NCBI GenBank assembly: GCA_964019425.1
Contig: OZ025814.1
Location: 510,001 to 574,000 of the forward strand
Direction of reading: 5' to 3'
Length of the DNA stretch: 64,000 bases
From: Flectonema sp. DT1601
Taxonomy: Eukaryota; Euglenozoa; Diplonemea; Diplonemida; Diplonemidae
In this document: positions 15,101 through 24,711 of the stretch, one piece after another
Layout of the letters: each line of letters opens with the position of its first letter
How positions within the stretch are numbered: position 1 is the stretch's first letter
Translations under genes and position numbers: made by a program
Notes under the pieces: model-generated
Seen by the model: only the letters and a program-made list of their open reading frames with translations
Databases searched by the model: none
Told to the model about the DNA's origin: nothing

Positions 15101-17738
15101 CACTTGATGACGCAGTTAGTTCCATTTCAGGACACGAACCGACATATGAATTCTTATTTAGATTATTACCATTCCGAATTTGAACTGAATACGTGTCATT
15201 ACCGTACTCTTGTGCTACGGATATTCGTAAACTAGCATCCCTACCAACAGAGGATATGTTAGTCAATGGTTGTGAGGTCACCACGATGTCTGTATTTATA
15301 TATTCACCTGAGAACCTTACTCTAAATGTGGTTATACTTCGTCGTATTCTCGACATTAAAAGTGGTCTGCTGATGAATACGTTAATTCTCTGGCTCTTAA
15401 AATAATCAAAAGCTTTCCATTGTATCAATCCAGTAGATAAAGCATTAAGTAACTGATATGAATAAAGTCTATTCAAGTCATCTAATCTCCAATGTTGATT
15501 TCCTTCGTAGGAAGAGTCGGATGAGATTCGAGAGAATTTAAATTGATCAGCAAAACCAAAAAATGATTTTGATCCCAACGTAATCACGTGGTACTCAGAA
15601 AACTGAATTTTAGCATCGCGCAAAGTGTCACTATATGAAGCAATCCACGAAGGCTTTCCATCTATGTGAAGAGAATGAATCCCGTTGTAATTCAACGAGG
15701 CACACGCAAACATCCATTTATTTTGAGACCAGACTCGGTTAGCTGTTTTCTTACATATCGAAAACGATTCAGAATCATACTCAACAGTATCATATGGATT
15801 AAAGTACAAGCGTGCATTCACTGGTTTGTAGTTACATCCACTAGGAGATTGCGACTGAAACTCGTAGTCATTTACAGTTGCATTGTACAAAACCAGCTCC
15901 TCTGCAGCCAAAGAACACTCTTCCTTCGTAAGAACTGGTGTTGTTCCTGTCGGACAGCTTTTCCCGTATTCACCAGCAGTATAAATTTTAGTACTTGTGT
16001 GACTAAATAGTGAGATGTAATCTTTACCCCCACACGATGCTGGTCTCACAGTCGAAGTTTCTTGGAAGCATCTTTTGTCTCCACAGTAGTAGTCGGGTAC
16101 TTGTTGTAGTACAGATCTCGGATTAATTTCTGAACATAAACATGGACCATATCGATTTATTGCGAAGAATGGTGTGGCAGAACACGCAGCAGAACACTGA
16201 AGTACACTCATAGCTGATACCTTGACAGTGTGTCTGTTGTACCAGCCGTCAGCCTTTCTGTAACAACCTGCCCAGGAAGGTGCTTCTGTTGTTAGCTTCT
16301 CTCCGAATAACAAGTGCTCGACATGTCCATTCGATAGAAGTGAAAGCCTTGATACTTGCTCTCCAGTGGCTCTATTTCTCAATGACCACAATTCACCACA
16401 GTAGGCAGTATCCGGACACGTCGGCTTCACCCACGTGCAAATCGTAAACTCGGGTACTTCAGTTAAATGGTAAAGCGATGTACTTCCCGGGATATCAACT
16501 GCTGTCCCATGTAGATGAAGACCTCCATTCTTAATACCTTGAAGTGACCAGTACTGATGAAGGTCATTACTTGGGGTATCGAAAGAATGATTAATAATTA
16601 TTCCTAAGTCTGTTGCCAAAGTGCGACACTGAGAGGCTGATTGTGCACCGCCTGAAGTAGTGACAAGGACATCGTCTAGAGATCCCGTATAGCCTGGGTA
16701 GTCCTCGTTAAAATCGAAACCAAGTATTACTTCCTCATCCTGACTAAGATATAGACCAGATGAAAAATAGGCCTTCTCAGAACAAGTTACTTCTCTATAC
16801 CCGGGAGCGTGGCGGGCAATTCGAACCATACCCATATCTTCTGTTACTTCAGTCGAAACAGAGACACTGAGTAATATCCATTCACCATCATCGGTTTCCG
16901 TGTCCTCAATAAGTTTTGTTAGTCGACAGGGTACCTGTTTTTATTTACTTTACAAGAAATCTTCACCACCGCCGAGAATTCTCAGAAGTATTTCAACAAT
17001 TCCCTGTGCACTTTAACAATAATAACAGTGAGATGTCAACAAACAATAGATCACTTCTATAATAATACAAACCTCATTCCAAACTAATCCAACTTCATTC
17101 TGTCCCGCGTCAACGTAGATTGTGAACGCTGAAGAATCAATACCGCTGTATATCCCAGTTTGTGAGCTGGGTAGCTGTGGAGAGCACTCGGAATAAACCG
17201 TATCCTGTGTATACGCATTAGCACTAATGTGGATGTAAGAAAGCTGCTTTGAAAATAAAATGCAGTCTGAAGTTGAAGCACTGAATGTCACAACAAGGCA
17301 GGTGGCCTGTGAACTACACAGGCTTCGACAAGTCGATAAATCTGATGCTGATGTTTTAAGTAGCATAGCAGTGTTTGCAATATGACCGGAAGAAGCAGGT
17401 GACCAGGACTTGCAACGAGCGGTGCTGTGTTTATTTCCAACTGATAGAACCGCCTGCCTCTGAGTCGAGCCAGGTAACACCCAAAACATAATCGAAAACT
17501 CTCTACCCAATTGCCAGCTATCTGACCTACCCAATCTAATTCTTGATCCGTCACCGAATAAAGCATGTCCTCCGTCACTTCGTACTCCGCCTTGTTTCCA
17601 GTTAACTTTCTCAGGATATCCTCTTAAGGTTGAATCACTGATACCAATGTCATTTGAATCATCAAATCTCAACCTATGAGTAAATCCACAAACTCCACAG
17701 ATGTAAAACAGTAGCAGCAAGAAGTGAGCTGCAGACAT
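164..17738 (-). CDS. giant secreted multidomain LamG/WSC/PAN-type protein, three exons
   Basis: Exons 17073..17738, 631..16934 and 164..554 join into one open frame of 5,786 residues; the summed length is an exact multiple of three. The ATG at 17738 opens a clear signal peptide (MSAAHFLLLLFYICGVCGF). Two earlier ATGs open only a five-codon frame. Laminin-G/concanavalin-like jellyrolls, each with an aromatic FSxxxW-type strand, are visible near residues 80, 387, 1983, 2918, 3250, 4040 and 5003. A WSC-like Cys module (CYRKADGWY...) lies near 445-515 and PAN/apple-like Cys clusters lie between. A Ser/Thr-rich stretch with repeated SLSLPT motifs spans about 1247-1433, a C-type-lectin-like region about 5347-5490, and one EGF-like module about 5510-5553. 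No membrane helix or hydrophobic tail is visible at the C-terminus, so the product looks secreted or matrix-bound. These module families usually bind carbohydrate or mediate adhesion; that role is inferred. Domain calls are by eye. Confidence 0.85.
555..630 (-). other. intron 2 of the giant gene (76 bp)
   Basis: On the minus strand it starts GTTTGT after ...GATAG and ends AAAACAG. The middle is poly(A/T). Splicing is in phase 2 and joins ...CEWLVD to SRTPYGVDISYLWN..., which leads in frame into the last exon. Read through, the frame gives a Lys-rich tail and stops, unlike the neighbouring Cys-rich sequence. Confidence 0.85.
16935..17072 (-). other. intron 1 of the giant gene (138 bp)
   Basis: Donor GTTTGT and acceptor AAAAACAG on the minus strand. 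The phase-0 junction joins ...EVGLVWNE to VPCRLTKLIED..., giving continuous LamG-like strands across the splice. Confidence 0.85.
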
Positions 17739-18122
17739 TACGTTACACACATCATGTTATTAAGGAGTTAGTGTCTTGTTATTATTTCCTGTGAATGGAG
17801 TTGGATAAAACCTTCTTAAACCTTATCGAACACTAATGACAATCTGTAAAAGTAATTCTTGTAGAAACCCTGCGTATATTCAGGATAGAAAAGAACAATA
17901 TATCAAGAACTAATACAGCACAATAATACAAAACCAAAGAAAAATAGAAATATTTCCCTAACCTTCGAAGAGACCCTTCAGAAGGGGAAAAAAGAAAAAT
18001 TATTTTCTGGGAAATATCTTCGTAAATTCGAAAGTCTATGATACTTTTCTACACAAGAAATATGAATCATTTTACTCGTATACACGTCTGTTGGCTTCTA
18101 AATGAGTGTTTGAACTCAGTAC
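17739..18122. other. intergenic spacer
   Basis: About 385 bp separate the giant gene's start codon from the stop of the J-domain gene upstream of it. The spacer is A/T-rich with no long ORF. It should hold the J-domain gene's 3' UTR and the giant gene's 5' leader. A TCTGCAG lies just inside the giant gene's coding start and is unlikely to be its leader acceptor, because that would remove the signal peptide. Confidence 0.5.
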
Positions 18123-18854
18123 CTAAATCCAAACACCAGGGCTTGCTTTAACGTTTGATTTCTTCCTAATGCTTCCATTATTTTCCTTTCGGAGTTGTGC
18201 TTCAGCAACGGAGTAGCTTCGCGGTTTAAGAGATTCACGGCGTAAGAGCTCCAGCTTATTTTTTTCAAGTTTTTCTAAGTGTTGATATTGTTTCTCTGTC
18301 ATATGGCTATCCGCCATGTACTGTTTGCGGTTAAAGAATTTTGAAAACAAGCACTTGCTATTGGACTCACGTTGAGATGGTACTTCTTCCGGTTCACTTG
18401 CACGTTTCCATGCCTTGTGCCGCTCTTGTTCACGCTGGTGGGCAGCTTCTTCAGCTTCTCTTTGCATTCGTTCCCGTCTCGCCTTGACATGCGGCGGTTC
18501 TTCGGGTTTTGAATATTGTCTGGCATTTTCTCTCATAGTCTCTTCTTCTTTTGCGGTATTCGAGTACGATGCATCTTGGTGTTGTGGCCTGCTAGGAAGC
18601 TCTCTCTTTAGAATTTGATGAGCTTGATTTATTCTAGCCATTTCATCATGTGATCCCCCTCTATCCGGGTGGGACACCATAACCATTTCTTTGTATCGCT
18701 TTTGAAGTCCCTCTTGGTTAGGTCCCGCAAGAGCCGGGCGATTTTCGGAACCCGCTTTACCTCGTGGGAAAGGTACACCGTGATCAAGACCGAAAACATC
18801 CATCGCCTCAAGTGTGGTCATCAGCCGCAGCTGACGATACCCTCTCAGTACCAT
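18123..18854 (-). CDS. J-domain (DnaJ-like) co-chaperone
   Basis: 243 residues from the ATG at 18854. An AG preceded by TTTTCCTCTCTGC on the minus strand puts the exon start at 18876, 22 nt before this ATG; the frame upstream of that AG (Cys/Val-rich) is probably intron or leader. Residues 12-85 form a J-domain: a helix-I region (TTLEAMDVFGL), then LQKRYKEMVMVSHPDRGGS with the diagnostic HPD, then EMARINQAHQILKREL. J-domains stimulate Hsp70 ATPase activity. The rest is highly charged and helical (EEAAHQREQERHKAWKR), probably coiled coil, with no zinc-finger or C-terminal DnaJ domain, so it is a class III type. The short basic N-terminus (MVLRGYRQLR) could be an organelle presequence, which is uncertain. 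It lies 170 bp below its upstream neighbour on the same strand. Confidence 0.85.
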   Translation of the reverse strand: MVLRGYRQLRLMTTLEAMDVFGLDHGVPFPRGKAGSENRPALAGPNQEGLQKRYKEMVMVSHPDRGGSHDEMARINQAHQILKRELPSRPQHQDASYSNTAKEEETMRENARQYSKPEEPPHVKARRERMQREAEEAAHQREQERHKAWKRASEPEEVPSQRESNSKCLFSKFFNRKQYMADSHMTEKQYQHLEKLEKNKLELLRRESLKPRSYSVAEAQLRKENNGSIRKKSNVKASPGVWI

Positions 18855-19046
18855 CAGCCTTTCATTTATTGAAGTCCTGCAGAGAGGAAAACATTTACAC
18901 CAACAAACACACACAACCTTTACTGTCATACTTGAATTCTATATTATCAAGTACTTCGTACAGTCTCAGCAGTTCTCACAAAGAACAGCTATAATCTCTC
19001 CTCTTCATAGAGATAACTCCGTATGCTTTTTCCAACTCAAAGCAAT

Positions 19047-19895
19047 TTATTTATTAAGTGACGGGCTGCTAAGTTCTTCCGCTACCAGGCATTCAATTTT
19101 CTGGGTAAAAGAATACGCTTTGTGCCCTATGTATGCAGTGTAACACAAGATGAATGTAACTCCCACGATTCCGATGTAAGCCTGTTTTTTTATTAATTAC
19201 ATGCCAAGTTTTACCAGATCAAACAAGACAAAAAGAAAAGTAGAAATCTACTTCCCGCGACTCTTGAAATTTCTGAAATTTTATCAAATTTATTTAGGAA
19301 TATAAAAAACACATACCGCTCTGTGTTTGAAGTTTTTGCGACTTTCCTCGAGAGCCTCATCTTGCAATTTCCACTCCAGGGTGCCAGCAACAGGTGCATT
19401 AATATCATAGTTCAACATAAAGATAACAGCTTCTGAAAGGGTCATGGCTGACGAAGTCTCCCCCGGGATACGGCCTAGTTGAGGCATAACCATTACTCCA
19501 CCATTTATATTAATTTTCTCGGCATTCCAATACTCTGAGAGAGGCTCAATCTTCTCAAGGTCTCCAAGAAGGTAGGCACCCCCCTTTACCCAGGATTTGA
19601 GTTCCAAATCACCAACCCTCCTCCTCAATTCTGGTCTCTTTTCCACGGTGTTCCAAACCGCCGATATACCGAGGTGGTCTTCCTCTTTTGTGACCAAGTC
19701 CCCATTTTCGTTAACGAATGCTATTTCAATATCTTCCTTATCTCTTCGACGTCGACCAGCCCTTCCTGCATCGATTTGTTCTTTTGTAACTTTTATCAGT
19801 GGTATCACCTTGCTCTTTTCCGACATGTAAGCTCTACACACCCATTGACCCCGCAAGCGGCATTGACGGCTAATGGGTGCTAAAACCCGCTTCAT
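19047..19895 (-). CDS. two-exon protein with presequence-like N-terminus and C-terminal membrane helix
   Basis: Exon 1 (19317..19895) and exon 2 (19047..19181) join in phase 0 into 237 residues. The start MKRVLAPISRQCRLRGQW is Arg-rich and lacks acidic residues, as in mitochondrial presequences. An AG (AAACAG) lies 9 nt upstream. The middle is soluble-looking and charged (a KEQIDAGRAGRRRRDKED stretch, then ELKSWVKGGAYLLGDLEKIEPL). Exon 2 supplies a membrane segment, AYIGIVGVTFILCYTAYIGH, and a short polar tail ending SSPSLNK. Exon 2 is only 45 codons and easily missed, and without it the protein would have no membrane anchor. The family is not recognised; an inner-membrane respiratory or import subunit with one helix is a guess from architecture alone. 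Confidence 0.75.
19182..19316 (-). other. intron of the presequence/membrane-helix gene (135 bp)
   Basis: Donor GTATGT directly after codon GCG and acceptor AAAAAACAG on the minus strand. It is in phase 0. Reading through gives stops within a few codons, while splicing gives a hydrophobic helix and a clean stop. Confidence 0.8.
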
Positions 19896-20049
19896 TTTCT
19901 GATGCTGTTTAGATAGAAATAGGTAGGACAAGTTTAGAAAACACAATCCCTAAACAGAAACGAACAATAAATAAATACATTATCTTTGGAATACTTGAAG
20001 CGGTGAGCATGATCCACAAAGCAGCATCTACTCATCTGGTATTATGGTA

Positions 20050-20283
20050 TCATTGTTGGTGTTCGTATGTGTAAACAGTCTTCCGACCCCACTCCCCATT
20101 TGCAATGTTCCACATATCTTGATGACCTGTATCTAAACTAACAGCCTTGTGGTTTACCTTGCCAAGTTCTTTAACTAACACACCTTCGAAGTCGGGTGTG
20201 ATGGTTTGCGAATGGACTTGTAGTAATTCCTGAACTGAAAACCAAGTAATCCATTGAGGTTTTTCATCTACACAAAATGGTCA
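20050..20283 (-). CDS. possible terminal coding exon of unknown protein
   Basis: A minus-strand frame stays open for about 77 codons to a TGA at 20050 and has protein-like composition (QWITWFSVQELLQVH, then DFEGVLVKELGKVNHKAV, then DMWNIANGEWGRKTVY). It has no ATG of its own near the left edge. A TTTTGTGTAG just inside its upstream edge could be an acceptor. It may be the last exon of the decayed gene upstream or a separate remnant. No family is recognised. Confidence 0.35.
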
Positions 20284-21186
20284 TTGTGGAATAGAATGTT
20301 GATCCAACCACTATGTGAATTGTTGCAGTATCCAAATTGACTGTTTGGTTTCACTTCATCGTTTTCATCAAGTGTGTAAAGGCAGATGAACACACCTTCA
20401 TTGTTCTTGGTGAACTACTTGATGTCCTCCTACTTGGCTGGGAAGTTTCAGTTGCAGCTTCTTGTGTGTCTACTACCTTTTTTTCCTCACCGGTTGACTA
20501 TAGACCGCTTTGTCAATAGTGTTACTGTATTTGTTTCTGTAACTGCCTCTGCTGTGCATACTACATCTTTTCCCTTAAAAAAATAAGATCTTTTTTCATT
20601 CAGTGTTTCTTTCTTTGTCTCTGTGGCAACCTCTCTTTTCTGGAGGGCTAGTGCCTGCCTCCGTTGTGCTAGGAGTCAGTGTTTGTATATTTTTTTCTTT
20701 TTTAAAAGGCAAAGGGGAAGTTGCTACTTCTTTTTTTTGTGTGGTTTACAGTGTTTGTACCTTTTTCTTCCATGTTTCTTGGCATTGGGCTTGTAGAAGC
20801 CTCCTTTGTCACCATTGCAGGCCTTTTACAAGTTGACAATGTAACATTGAGCTGAATTTCTCTTTTCATGTGAGACATAGTTGCGTCGCTTTTTTCATGG
20901 AGGATAACCACCTCGTTTTCCGTTCCTGTAGAACTTTCTTTTGTCACATTATCATATTTTGAGGAGAAGTACCAATTTCCTTTTTTTCTTTTGTTTGACA
21001 CTTGATATCAGATCCAAAGTATCTGTTTCTTTTTCTTTTACAATTAGTCTAAAATTAAACAAAGGCATAGACATGACAGATTCATGCACCCTGTAATGTT
21101 GTGTCAAAGTCTCTTGTAGAAAACAAGGAATTCTCTACTGCGGATTCTATTTTTATAAAGTTAAAAGCAATAGAATCAGTATCCAT
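20284..21186 (-). pseudogene. decayed Thr/Lys-rich gene
   Basis: Several coding-like stretches lie in different minus-strand frames. The first is 21082..21186, an ATG directly after CATCAACAG, giving MDTDSIAFNFIKIESAVENS and 14 more residues before a stop. Next come a frame reading MSMPLFNFRLIVKEKETDT and the open frame 20702..21001. Related short peptides recur across frames (KEASTSP, KEVATSP, REVATET, EAATETS), as if a Thr/Lys-rich repeat protein had slipped frame at A7-A8 runs. A homopolymer error in the assembly is possible, but the 16-kb exon nearby is intact, so decay is favoured. Function unknown. Confidence 0.45.
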
Positions 21187-21212
21187 CTGTTGATGAGGTG
21201 AAGACAAAAGGG

Positions 21213-21412
21213 GAGATGAGAGCAAGGGGGGTTAACTGTTTGATTTTGTACGTAAAATACAAATGTATTGTATCATAAAAAACATAAAGATAATTTAACA
21301 TTAGTTTTAGATACAGTGACTAGGTGTGATGCTTAACTTTGCCTTTTAAAGTAACTATTAGGTTTCGAGAGTAATCCACATACCTCTTACCTCTATTCTC
21401 TCATCAGTATGG
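21213..21412. repeat. 200-bp duplicated segment, copy 1
   Basis: It runs from GAGATGAGAGCAAGGGGGG to TCTCTCATCAGTATGG and aligns with 21973..22170 along its whole length with scattered substitutions and small indels. On the minus strand it lies just upstream of the decayed gene's first ATG. Confidence 0.85.
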
Positions 21413-21585
21413 TGTAGAAGTAAGTCAATCATCTATTGTGACTGAAGCATCTTAGTTAGCAAGACTAGGATGTAGTTACTTTGTTATAATGTTTATAAAA
21501 AAAAACATTCTTCTTGTTGTTACTAGTTCGTAGCGCACTACTAGTGGAGCACTCTTCTACAATAAATGTAGAAAGTATAAGATGA
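21413..21585. other. spacer
   Basis: A/T-rich sequence between duplicate copy 1 and the stop of the Lys-rich gene. Nothing recognisable. Confidence 0.4.
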
Positions 21586-21909
21586 TTAATTATCAAGATC
21601 TGATGCATAATCTGATACATCTTCAAAATCATGTAAAACAGGAGTCGAAGGAGTATCTAAGATGTTCGTAGCGTTCTCTTTATCTTCACTTTTAGGTGTG
21701 TTGATATCTTCTTGTTTGGCTCGCTTCTTTCGTACATCTTTTCTTAGTAGCGGCTGCATAGGACTTTCAGAATTTAGTCTCTTTGTATATTTCGACTTAT
21801 CCTTCTTTTTCGCTGAAGCGACTAGCATCTTATTAACCTCAGCTTTGATCTTGCGTTTACTTTTTGATCCGTTCTTTTTCTCTAACTTTTTTCTTCCGTC
21901 CTTGTCCAT
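21586..21909 (-). CDS. Lys-rich, probably nuclear, hypothetical protein
   Basis: 107 residues from the ATG at 21909. The same frame is open upstream to about 21968, where CCTCATCCCTCTGAG could be a splice acceptor, so this may be a terminal exon. The N-terminal half is strongly basic (KKLEKKNGSKSKRKIKAE) and the C-terminus is acidic (DFEDVSDYASDLDN). The motif KRLNSESP occurs once near residue 42 and again in the upstream in-frame extension, indicating an internal duplication. Basic runs suggest a nucleolar or nucleic-acid-binding protein; no family is recognised. Confidence 0.5.
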   Translation of the reverse strand: MDKDGRKKLEKKNGSKSKRKIKAEVNKMLVASAKKKDKSKYTKRLNSESPMQPLLRKDVRKKRAKQEDINTPKSEDKENATNILDTPSTPVLHDFEDVSDYASDLDN

Positions 21910-21972
21910 GTATCCATTAAATTCGATTATTGGAATCGGGCTTTCAGAGTTTAATCTTTTGTGGGTATCTCA

Positions 21973-22170
21973 GAGGGATGAGGGCAAGGGGGGATGTATG
22001 TTCGATTTTGTAAAAATTACAACTGTGTTGTATCATAAAAACATAAAGATAATTTAACATTAGTTTTAGATACAGTGACCAAGGGTGATGCGCAACTTAG
22101 CATAATAAAGTAACTATAGGTTTGGAGAGTAATCCATATACCTCTTACCTCTATTCTCTCATCAGTATGG
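21973..22170. repeat. 200-bp duplicated segment, copy 2
   Basis: Diverged direct copy of 21213..21412, about 760 bp away. On the minus strand it abuts the possible acceptor of the Lys-rich gene, in the same position relative to coding sequence as copy 1. That suggests a duplicated gene head or intron. Confidence 0.85.
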
Positions 22171-22435
22171 CATGGGGGGAGGTGCGATAGGTATTTCCTC
22201 CTCTCGCTCTGATGTAAGTGGTGAGTTGTCTATTCCCATTCTCCCCATTAATGCTGGGAAGTTTTTTGCATAAGTCAAGAGCCTCTGCTACTCCAGTTGC
22301 CATGACAATGAGTACTGCCGTGCTCGCTGTTACTGGTTGCTTCCTTTCCCTTGCCCAATTCTGAAATATTCGCCAAAGATTTCTCCTGTTGGAGGTCGTT
22401 TTGGCAGCCCACATCTGCTCCATAGTTCCTTGCAA
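22151..22435 (-). mobile_element. fragment resembling the N-terminal part of a tyrosine recombinase
   Basis: A short frame (MEQMWAAKTTSNRRNLWRIF, then NWARERKQPVTASTAVL) has the Lys-Thr/Asn-Arg/Trp-x-x-Phe-x-x-Trp pattern seen in core-binding domains of tyrosine recombinases carried by Crypton- or DIRS-like elements. No catalytic domain is present. It marks the outer edge of the repeat block. Family assignment is tentative; it is treated as an old, incomplete copy. Confidence 0.3.
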
Positions 22436-22486
22436 CAGTTATTGGACTTCTGGCATTTCAGCTTTTGTTTTAAGCAACAGAACAAC

Positions 22487-22745
22487 TCCAATTAACAACT
22501 AAATCAGGTTTGTCTCATTGCCCGTTCTTTCTTGTTTCCCTTTGCCGCCGGAAGAACGAAGGTCGACGGAGGTCAGAAGCACTACCTGCGATGATGTTCC
22601 GGTATGCGTTGTGTCTCTTTTATTTGTTTGTTTGAACCCCTCGATTCATCTTTGAGTTTAGAAGTCTTCGTCCTGTTTGTTGGGAAGGGCCTGAACCAAA
22701 AGTTCACTGCCCCTATTCCTCTCCCAAGTTTTTTTTAATTCAGCC
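22487..22745 (+). repeat. composite module, diverged unit A copy
   Basis: It matches unit A of the 1.3-kb module (for example 52520..52757), from AACTAAATCAGGTTTGTCTC to CCCCTATTCCTCTCCCAAG, with more mismatches than the internal copies show among themselves. This makes it an older outlying copy. Confidence 0.85.
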
Positions 22746-22809
22746 AATAAAATGCCTCTTTATGGATCACAGAAAGCTTGGGCTGTACAGAACCTACTTC
22801 TTTTTGCAT

Positions 22810-22910
22810 TCTGTATTCTGTTGTTCTGTTTTTGTGTCTTTTGTTGTTCCTGATCATGACACTAAACTGATCAAGCATCTCAACAACCACAACTCAACAG
22901 CGCAGGAATT
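22810..22910 (+). repeat. dispersed repeat, inverted relative of 55200-55300
   Basis: The stretch from GCATTCTGTATTCTGTTGTT through CTGATCATGACACTAAACTG to CAACTCAACAGCGC is found inverted and slightly diverged at 55200..55300. The two copies bracket almost the whole repeat block. Confidence 0.8.
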
Positions 22911-22913
22911 GGC

Positions 22914-24407
22914 AGGTTTTTTAAAACTTTGCGTGTGGAGTTGGCAGGTTTTTTGAAACTTTGCGTGTGGAGCTGACGAATTTTGCAAACTTTGCGTGTG
23001 GAGAAAGCAGGTTTTTTGAAACTTTGTGTGTGCAGCTGGCAGGTTTTTTAAAACTTTGCGTGCGGAGCTGACGAATTTTGCAAAATTTGCGTGGAATTAG
23101 CAGGTTTATTAAAACTTTGCGTGTGTAGCTGCCAAGTTTTGCAAAATTTGTGTGGAATTGGCAGCTTTTTAAAACTTTGCGTGTGGAGCTGGCTGGTTTT
23201 TTAAAACTTTGCGTGTGGAGTTGGCAGGTTCTTTGAAACTTTGCGTGTGTAGCTGCCAAGTTTTGCAAAATTTGCGTGGAATTGGCAGCTTTTTAAAACT
23301 TTGCGTGTGGAGCTGGCTGGTTTTTTAAAACTTTGTGTGTGGAGCTGCCAAGTTTTGCAAAATTTGTGTGGAGTTAGCAGGTTTTTTAAAACTTTGCGTG
23401 TGGAGCTGACGAATTTTGCAAACTTTGCGTGTGGAGAAAGCAGGTTTTTTGAAACTTTGTATGTGGAGCTGGCAGGTTTTTCAAAACTTTGCGTGCAGAG
23501 CTGACGAATTTTGCAAAATTTGCGTGGAATTGGCAGGTTTATTAAAACTTTGCGTGTGGAGAAAGCAGGTTTTTTGAAACTTTGTGTGTGGAGCTGGCAG
23601 GTTTTTCAAAACTTTGCGTGCAGAGCTGACGAATTTTGCAAAATTTGCGTGGAATTGGCAGGTTTATTAAAACTTTGCGTGTGTAGCTGCCAAGTTTTAC
23701 AAAATTTGTGTGGAATTGGCAGCTTTTTAAAACTTTGCGTGTGGAGCTGGCTGGTTTTTTAAAACTTTGCGTGTGGAGCTGCCAAGTTTTGCAAAATTTG
23801 TGTGGAATTGGCAGCTTTTTAAAACTTTGCGTGTGGAGCTGGCTGGTTTTTTAAAACTTTGCGTGTGGAGTTGGCAGGTTCTTTGAAACTTTGCGTGTGT
23901 AGCTGCCAAGTTTTGCAAAATTTGCGTGGAATTGGCAGCTTTTTAAAACTTTGCGTGTGGAGCTGGCTGGTTTTTTAAAACTTTGTGTGTGGAGCTGCCA
24001 AGTTTTGCAAAATTTGTGTGGAGTTAGCAGGTTTTTTAAAACTTTGCGTGTGGAGCTGACGAATTTTGCAAACTTTGCGTGTGGAGAAAGCAGGTTTTTT
24101 GAAACTTTGTATGTGGAGCTGGCAGGTTTTTCAAAACTTTGCGTGCAGAGCTGACGAATTTTGCAAAATTTGCGTGGAATTGGCAGGTTTATTAAAACTT
24201 TGCGTGTGTAGCTGCCAAGTTTTGCAAAATTTGTGTGGAATTGGCAGCTTTTTAAAACTTTGCGTGTGGAGCTGGCTGGTTTTTTAAAACTTTGCGTGTG
24301 GAGCTGCCAAGTTTTGCAAAATTTGCGTGGAATTGGCTGGTTTATTAAAACTTTGCGTGTGGAGCTGCCAAGTTTTGCAAAACTTGTGTGGAGTTAGCAG
24401 GTTTTTT
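22914..24407 (+). repeat. minisatellite array 1 (unit about 31 bp)
   Basis: Roughly 48 head-to-tail units of the type GGAGCTGGCAGG-T(n)-AAAACTTTGCGTGT, with variants (GACGAATTTTGCAAA, GCCAAGTTTTGCAAA). Unit variants recur in the same order about 650 bp apart (around 23,300 and 23,950), so there is a higher-order repeat. Several frames stay open on both strands only because the unit lacks stops; no gene is proposed. Confidence 0.95.
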
Positions 24408-24711
24408 AAAAGAACCTGCCACTGCAAGTTTTATAAAAGATGGTAAAGAAATCTTCCCTGTGGAAGAAGTCAAAATCCACAAAGTAACAAAACTGAAAAC
24501 GATCGAAAAGCTCACCATTGAAAGATCGTGGCTTGAGAAATGTTTTATCTGGCAAACTTGTTACGCATCGGCTCTTTCTATTCTACTTATTGCCAATGGT
24601 TCTTCCTCCCCGGCCCCTTCTGTTTTGTTAGATGAGGATGAGCTCACTGGACTCTCCTTGTCATTCTCTTCTATTTCTTCCATCTCTTTCCAGACTCCCC
24701 CACCTGAACTC

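Noticed and set aside
20337-20836. Plus-strand ORFs opposite the decayed gene
   Set aside because: Phe/Val/Ser-rich shadows of the Thr/Lys-rich minus-strand sequence.
22921-24287. Long ORFs on both strands of minisatellite array 1 (and array 2)
   Set aside because: The ~31-bp unit lacks stops in several frames; peptides such as VELAGFLKLC repeat with the DNA unit and have no start context.
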